64,000 nucleotides of DNA, from contig NZ_KB849796.1 in the NCBI RefSeq assembly GCF_000369045.1, forward strand, positions 62,001 to 126,000, read 5' to 3'. Below, one piece after another: positions 59,776-64,000 of the stretch. Positions within the stretch are counted from its first letter, which is position 1. Each line of letters starts with the position of its first letter. The notes beneath the pieces are model-generated. The model saw only the letters and a list, made by a program, of their open reading frames with translations, did not search any database and was not told where the DNA came from. The DNA is from Acinetobacter pittii ATCC 19004 = CIP 70.29. GTDB taxonomy: Bacteria; Pseudomonadota; Gammaproteobacteria; Pseudomonadales; Moraxellaceae. The position numbers and the translations under genes were made by a program.

Positions 59776-60900
59776 TTGTTCGTGCATCCATACGCTCCTA
59801 ATTTACAGCGCGTTTTATTGTTTGGGCTGTTTTTTATTTTGATTTTTTTAGGATTTAATATCCTGAAATACTTTATTGTTCCTGTACTTTGGGCTGCCAT
59901 CATTGCATATATGACTTGGCCTATTTATTTAAGAATTCAGCGCTTTTTTGGAGAAACCCGTAATACTTTAAATGCAACTCTAATGATTAGTCTGGTCATT
60001 TTGGTTGTTGGTATCCCCTTTACATGCGCGGTTTTTATTTTGCAGCATGAGGGACGTAACTTATATTTTGATTTACAACGTCAGGTTTTTTCGGGTCATT
60101 TAAGCGTTCCAGATTTTATTCGTGATCTTCCTTTTGTAGGAAAAGAGATTTCTCGTACACTCAATGAATTAAATAACGATCCTAATAGTACGATTCAAAA
60201 TATCGCAGCTTGGGTACAAAGCCATTTAAGTTATGGCCGTGTGCTGCTTGGTGAAATTAGTAAAAATATTGTCAAACTTGGCTTTGCAGTATTTAGCCTA
60301 TTTTTCTTCTATCGTGATGGACAAATGATTTTATCTCAAGTGAGTAAAGCTTTAGAAATGGTCATTGGCCCTCGTATTCATCATTATCTCGATACAATTT
60401 CTGAAACAACTCGTGCAGTCGTATATGGTGTGGGTTTAACTGCAATTGCTCAAGCCGTTTTAGCTGGATTAAGTTACTTCGTAGCAGGTGTACCAAACCC
60501 TATGGTACTCACTATTGTTACTTTCTTATTGGCTTTAATTCCATTTGGTACTCCAATTTCTTATTTAGGCGTTGGCTTATGGTTGTTCTCTCAGGGACAA
60601 ACTATGGAGGCAATTGGTGTTGTGGTTTGGGGTGTGCTGATTGTCAGTAGCTCAGATAATGTGATTAGGCCACTCGTCATTTCTGGTGCAACCAAAATTC
60701 CGTTCTTATTAATTATGTTTGGTGTATTAGGCGGTATTGCGAGTTTTGGCTTGGTTGGATTATTTATTGGTCCTGTAATTTTGGCTATTTTATTGGCAAT
60801 TTGGCGTGAATGGTTACATGAGACGATTGAGCCTGAACCTATGCCAAAAACGACCATGATTTATGATTCTGAGAGTGAATCGTCTAATGATGAAAAGTGA
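59776..60900 (+). CDS. AI-2E-family transporter (PerM/YhhT-like)
   Basis: Inner-membrane protein of about 374 residues with at least seven hydrophobic segments, including the family pattern RPLVISGATKIPFLLIMFGVLGGI near residue 295. The family is named for autoinducer-2 export but several members act as permeases or Na+/H+ antiporters, so the name should not be taken as function. The start is TTG at 59776 or GTG at 59782; AGAG is nearer the TTG. It ends with an acidic tail. Confidence 0.85.
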   Translation: MFVHPYAPNLQRVLLFGLFFILIFLGFNILKYFIVPVLWAAIIAYMTWPIYLRIQRFFGETRNTLNATLMISLVILVVGIPFTCAVFILQHEGRNLYFDLQRQVFSGHLSVPDFIRDLPFVGKEISRTLNELNNDPNSTIQNIAAWVQSHLSYGRVLLGEISKNIVKLGFAVFSLFFFYRDGQMILSQVSKALEMVIGPRIHHYLDTISETTRAVVYGVGLTAIAQAVLAGLSYFVAGVPNPMVLTIVTFLLALIPFGTPISYLGVGLWLFSQGQTMEAIGVVVWGVLIVSSSDNVIRPLVISGATKIPFLLIMFGVLGGIASFGLVGLFIGPVILAILLAIWREWLHETIEPEPMPKTTMIYDSESESSNDEK

Positions 60901-61021
60901 CATAGAGATTTAATTTAAAAATGTTTCTAGATACAAATTAACTATTTAAATTAACTTGTAGGTCAGACCTGTGTTTGTTTGAATCAAACAATCATATATA
61001 TATTTATAAGGACATCCAATA

Positions 61022-61597
61022 ATGCAGATGTTTAATAAAATTGGCGCAGTCTGTGCGCTTACAGCCCTTTTTACCGTTGGCTGTAGTTCGGTAACTAAAA
61101 CTGTATCTGACACAGCCCAAGCATTAACCTCAATGCATACAAAAAAAGTGGTCGACGTAAATGAAGTGACAGCTAACGGTATTGGCAAAAAAATAGGTAC
61201 GATTAGCTTTCAAGATAGCGACAAAGGTTTAATTATTACCCCTGCTCTTGCTGACTTACCAAGTGGTACTCGTGGTTTCCATATTCATGAAAACGCTTCT
61301 TGTGCACCTGCTGTAAAAGATGGAAAACCTGGCGCTGCTTTAGCTGCTGGTAGCCACTATAACCCGAACCAAGCCCCTCATCATGGTACTCCAACCACTG
61401 GCCATTTAGGTGATCTACCTGTTTTGGTTGTTGATAATACAGGTGTTGCAACAACTGCCGTAATCGCACCTCGATTAAAACTTGCTGATATTCAGGGTCG
61501 AGCGATTATGATCCATGCGGGTGGTGACAATTATTCAGACTCACCTCAACCTCTTGGCGGTGGCGGAGCACGAATTGCGTGTGGCGTGATTAAATAA
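61022..61597 (+). CDS. sodC: Lipoprotein Cu/Zn superoxide dismutase
   Basis: Protein of 191 residues with a lipoprotein signal (LTALFTVGC, lipobox TVGC). It dismutates periplasmic superoxide to hydrogen peroxide. Metal ligands are visible: HIHENASC near 90, GSHYNP near 115, HHGTPTTGHLGDLP near 122 and the last Cu His in IMIHAGGDNY near 160. The Cys in NASC pairs with the Cys in RIACGVIK at the end. All expected metal ligands seem present. AAGGA precedes the ATG. It is anchored to a membrane, unlike soluble SodC. Confidence 0.93.
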   Translation: MQMFNKIGAVCALTALFTVGCSSVTKTVSDTAQALTSMHTKKVVDVNEVTANGIGKKIGTISFQDSDKGLIITPALADLPSGTRGFHIHENASCAPAVKDGKPGAALAAGSHYNPNQAPHHGTPTTGHLGDLPVLVVDNTGVATTAVIAPRLKLADIQGRAIMIHAGGDNYSDSPQPLGGGGARIACGVIK

Positions 61598-61611
61598 TTT
61601 ATGTATTTTTT

Positions 61612-61646
61612 AAATTGTGGGTATCTAAAAAGATATCCACAATTTT
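61612..61646 (+). terminator. Terminator of sodC
   Basis: A stem of about 15 bp (AAATTGTGG..ATCT / AGAT..CCACAATTT, one G-U) with an AAAA loop is followed by TTGTTAATTT. Confidence 0.8.
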
Positions 61647-61800
61647 GTTAATTTATTGATCGTTACAACTTGGTTTAAGTCTAATAAAATCTTAAAAAAT
61701 GACTGACTTTTGTAGATAAAAAGAATAATATTTTTGAAGTAATAAAAATTTAAAGTTACATACTGCTTTCTCACGTATTCTCTAATTTAGAACAAAAGCC

Positions 61801-63951
61801 GTGAATTATCTGACCCAAATATTTAATAGCTTTAAGACAAACTCTATTTTAATTTATTGCCTGCAAATTCTGATTGTACTCACTGGCACAACTTTAGGTT
61901 TGCTGTGGCTGGGCTATAATCAACTTATTGTTCCCGTAACCTTAGGCGCAATTGCAGCAGCATTAACAGACTTTGATGATCGTTTAAGTATTCGATTACG
62001 CAACTTGGTTTATGTCTGCCTGCTCTTTTTTACAGTCAGTAGTATTCTTGGCTTTTTAGCTCCTTACAAAATTTTCTTTATTTTATATCTCTCTATCTCA
62101 AGCGCTTTTTTCATATTACTAGGCGCCTTAGGGCAACGTTATGCCACGATTTCTTTTGGCACGATTCTGCTCTCTATTTATAGTATGTTCGGTTTAGGCG
62201 AATACGCACATTGGTATCAACAACCTACTTATTTTGTTTTTGGTGCTCTGTGGTACGGTTTAACTTCTATTTTATTTTTTATTATTAAACCGACACTTCC
62301 CTTACAAGATAAGCTCTCACAAATTTTTAAAGAAATTTCTGTTCTACTACAAGCAAAAGCTCGTTTGTTTGATCCGGACAATAAAGAGAATGTTGAGCAG
62401 CTTTTATATGAGTTATCTCTACAAAATACGCAAGTTGCCCAAAGTCTCAATCAAATACGCAGTTCACTACTGACTCGGCTCAAAGCTTCCAGAGTCAGTA
62501 ATAAAAGTATCTATTGGTTAAATCTATACTTTTTCGCACGGGATATTCATGAGCAAGCCACTTCAAATTACTTACATTACGAACATATTCAACAGAATTT
62601 TAGCCGTAGTGATCTTATTTTCCGTTTCCAAAAAAACCTGCGTCTACAAGCACAAGCATGCCAAGACTTAGCTCAATGTATTTTATATAACCAGCCATAT
62701 CAGCCTTCGCAAGAAAGTCAGAAAGTACTAGGACATTTGGAAAGTTCTTTAAAAGATTGGATACAACAACATCCACAAAATTTTGAAGTTAAAAATTTAA
62801 AACTTATTTTTGATAATTTAAAAGGAATGCATGAACAGTTTGAACAACTGCAATATGCCCAACCTGTTCCTGAAAATAGCACTCAAACAAGACAAGAACA
62901 CTTAAATTTACTTGATGATGATATTCAAGGATTTTCAGATCTTATCTTAAAACTTCGGCAACAACTTACGCCACAGTCAGCGCTGTTTAGGCATGCCATA
63001 CGGATTGCTGTGGTTTTTGCCGCAGGTTATGCAATTTCATTATTACCGTTTGCGCAGCATGGCTACTGGATTTTACTGACCAGTTTGTTTGTCTGTCAGA
63101 TTACTTATTTTGCGACTAAAAGCCGTCTTAAATTAAGAACGATTGGTACCCTACTCGGTGTTTTATTAGGAATACCAATTTTATATTTTGTACCGAGTAT
63201 TGAAGGCCAGCTCATCATTACAATTATTTGTGGAGTCTGCTTTTTTTACTTACGTCAAAAGAAATATGCTTTGGCTACGCTCATGGCCACCCTTATGGTG
63301 CTATTAATTTTCAACTTAAAAGGCGCTGGCTACAGTATTATTTTGCCTCGACTGATAGATACCTTATTAGGCTGCTTTATTGCATGGCTCGCCGTAAACT
63401 TTATTTGGCCCGACTGGAACTTTCGAAACATCCCCAATAATATTAATAAAAGCAGCAAAGCGACCTTAGATTATTTCAATGTGATTGTTGAGCAATATCA
63501 ATATGGCAAAAATCAGGATATAGAGTACCGCCGAATTCGTCGTGCTGCGCATAACGCTCAGATTGAGCTATCCAACATGATTTCAAGCCTAAGTGCTGAA
63601 CCCAACCCGAACCCTCAACTCATCCATTATGCTTTTCGTTATTTGGTTTATAGCCACAGCCAACTGAGTTACGTAGCAGCGTTAGGAAGCCAACGACAAA
63701 AAATTGATGATCAACAGGTATTACAACTCTTACTGGATTGTCAGCAAATTCTTAAACAGAGCTTATTTGATCCGGCTTATATTGATTTCAATTTCCTTGA
63801 GCAGACTTTAGCGCAAATTCAAAGCCTAACTACTTATGAGCACTTTTCAGAAAATTACACACTCGTGTTAAAACAAATCAGTTTATTGCTAGAAACTTTG
63901 CCAGAACTATTAACACTTAAAGACAAACTTTTAGAACAAGAGATTAAGTAG
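61801..63951 (+). CDS. YccS-like FUSC-family inner-membrane protein
   Basis: Protein of 716 residues with two blocks of about six membrane segments (about residues 15-165 and 395-545) separated and followed by long helical cytoplasmic regions. This is the FUSC/YccS layout also seen in aromatic acid exporters. The second block contains HGYWILLTSLFVCQI near residue 420. Substrate is unknown. It starts with GTG at 61801 and lacks a clear ribosome site. It ends in a strong terminator. Confidence 0.86.
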   Translation: MNYLTQIFNSFKTNSILIYCLQILIVLTGTTLGLLWLGYNQLIVPVTLGAIAAALTDFDDRLSIRLRNLVYVCLLFFTVSSILGFLAPYKIFFILYLSISSAFFILLGALGQRYATISFGTILLSIYSMFGLGEYAHWYQQPTYFVFGALWYGLTSILFFIIKPTLPLQDKLSQIFKEISVLLQAKARLFDPDNKENVEQLLYELSLQNTQVAQSLNQIRSSLLTRLKASRVSNKSIYWLNLYFFARDIHEQATSNYLHYEHIQQNFSRSDLIFRFQKNLRLQAQACQDLAQCILYNQPYQPSQESQKVLGHLESSLKDWIQQHPQNFEVKNLKLIFDNLKGMHEQFEQLQYAQPVPENSTQTRQEHLNLLDDDIQGFSDLILKLRQQLTPQSALFRHAIRIAVVFAAGYAISLLPFAQHGYWILLTSLFVCQITYFATKSRLKLRTIGTLLGVLLGIPILYFVPSIEGQLIITIICGVCFFYLRQKKYALATLMATLMVLLIFNLKGAGYSIILPRLIDTLLGCFIAWLAVNFIWPDWNFRNIPNNINKSSKATLDYFNVIVEQYQYGKNQDIEYRRIRRAAHNAQIELSNMISSLSAEPNPNPQLIHYAFRYLVYSHSQLSYVAALGSQRQKIDDQQVLQLLLDCQQILKQSLFDPAYIDFNFLEQTLAQIQSLTTYEHFSENYTLVLKQISLLLETLPELLTLKDKLLEQEIK

Positions 63952-63956
63952 AATAA

Positions 63957-63991
63957 AAAAATACCGGAATATCAATTCCGGTATTTTTTAT
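63957..63991 (+). terminator. Terminator of the YccS-like gene
   Basis: A stem (AAAAAATACCGGAAT / ATTCCGGTATTTTTT) with a short loop and a T run directly beyond the stop codon. Confidence 0.92.
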
Positions 63992-64000
63992 TTAATTGTT

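Overview
The window looks like a chromosomal core-genome segment from Acinetobacter, most likely the A. calcoaceticus-baumannii complex. The evidence is low GC, AT-rich intergenic spacers, short hairpin-plus-T-tract terminators, and a gene content of plsB, recG-comF, mlaFEDCB, dxs, ribA, hemF, aroE, glyQS and a complete arginine succinyltransferase (AST) operon beside a glutamate dehydrogenase gene. The genus call is inference from gene content and protein style. I see no tRNA, rRNA, insertion sequence, integrase, prophage or CRISPR array.

Layout. 0-11 kb: acyl-CoA thioesterase, plsB, a putative periplasmic solute-binding protein, an SDR-type oxidoreductase divergent from recG-comF, a NUDIX hydrolase with a LOG-family protein, and CorA. 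10.6-13.9 kb: the mlaFEDCB phospholipid transport operon, tightly coupled by overlaps. 14-17.4 kb: a RhlE-type DEAD-box RNA helicase with a highly repetitive RGG-like tail and a long, GC-richer, foldable 5' leader, then a SuhB-like phosphatase. 17.5-22.4 kb: dxs, ribA, hemF and aroE. 22.4-29.2 kb: a 780-residue lipoprotein of unknown function, an acyl-CoA dehydrogenase, a small lipoprotein, a PspC-domain protein and an HPP/CBS membrane protein.

29.3-33.1 kb holds the least-understood genes: a two-gene putative DNA-repair unit (radical SAM protein plus the TIGR03915-type partner) and, divergent from it, a SIR2-like/TPR protein whose usual catalytic His-Gly is Asn-Gly. 33.1-36.2 kb is glyQS. 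36.4-44.5 kb is accessory-looking: several small lipoproteins, a YciI protein, an EamA transporter divergent from a LysR regulator, a secreted subtilisin-like protease behind a small membrane protein, and two related exported helical proteins flanking the protease.

44.5-54.5 kb is nitrogen and arginine metabolism: astE, B, D, A, C and gdhA all read leftwards, followed after about 1 kb of very AT-rich non-coding DNA by a RocE/LysP-like amino-acid permease. AST converts arginine to glutamate and succinate, so the neighbouring GDH and permease fit an arginine/glutamate module. 54.9-64 kb carries an alpha/beta-hydrolase-like protein, a methyltransferase, a lipoprotein, an exported protein, a membrane-anchored Holliday-resolvase-like protein divergent from an orphan ParA ATPase, an AI-2E/PerM transporter, a lipoprotein Cu/Zn superoxide dismutase and a YccS-like FUSC membrane protein.
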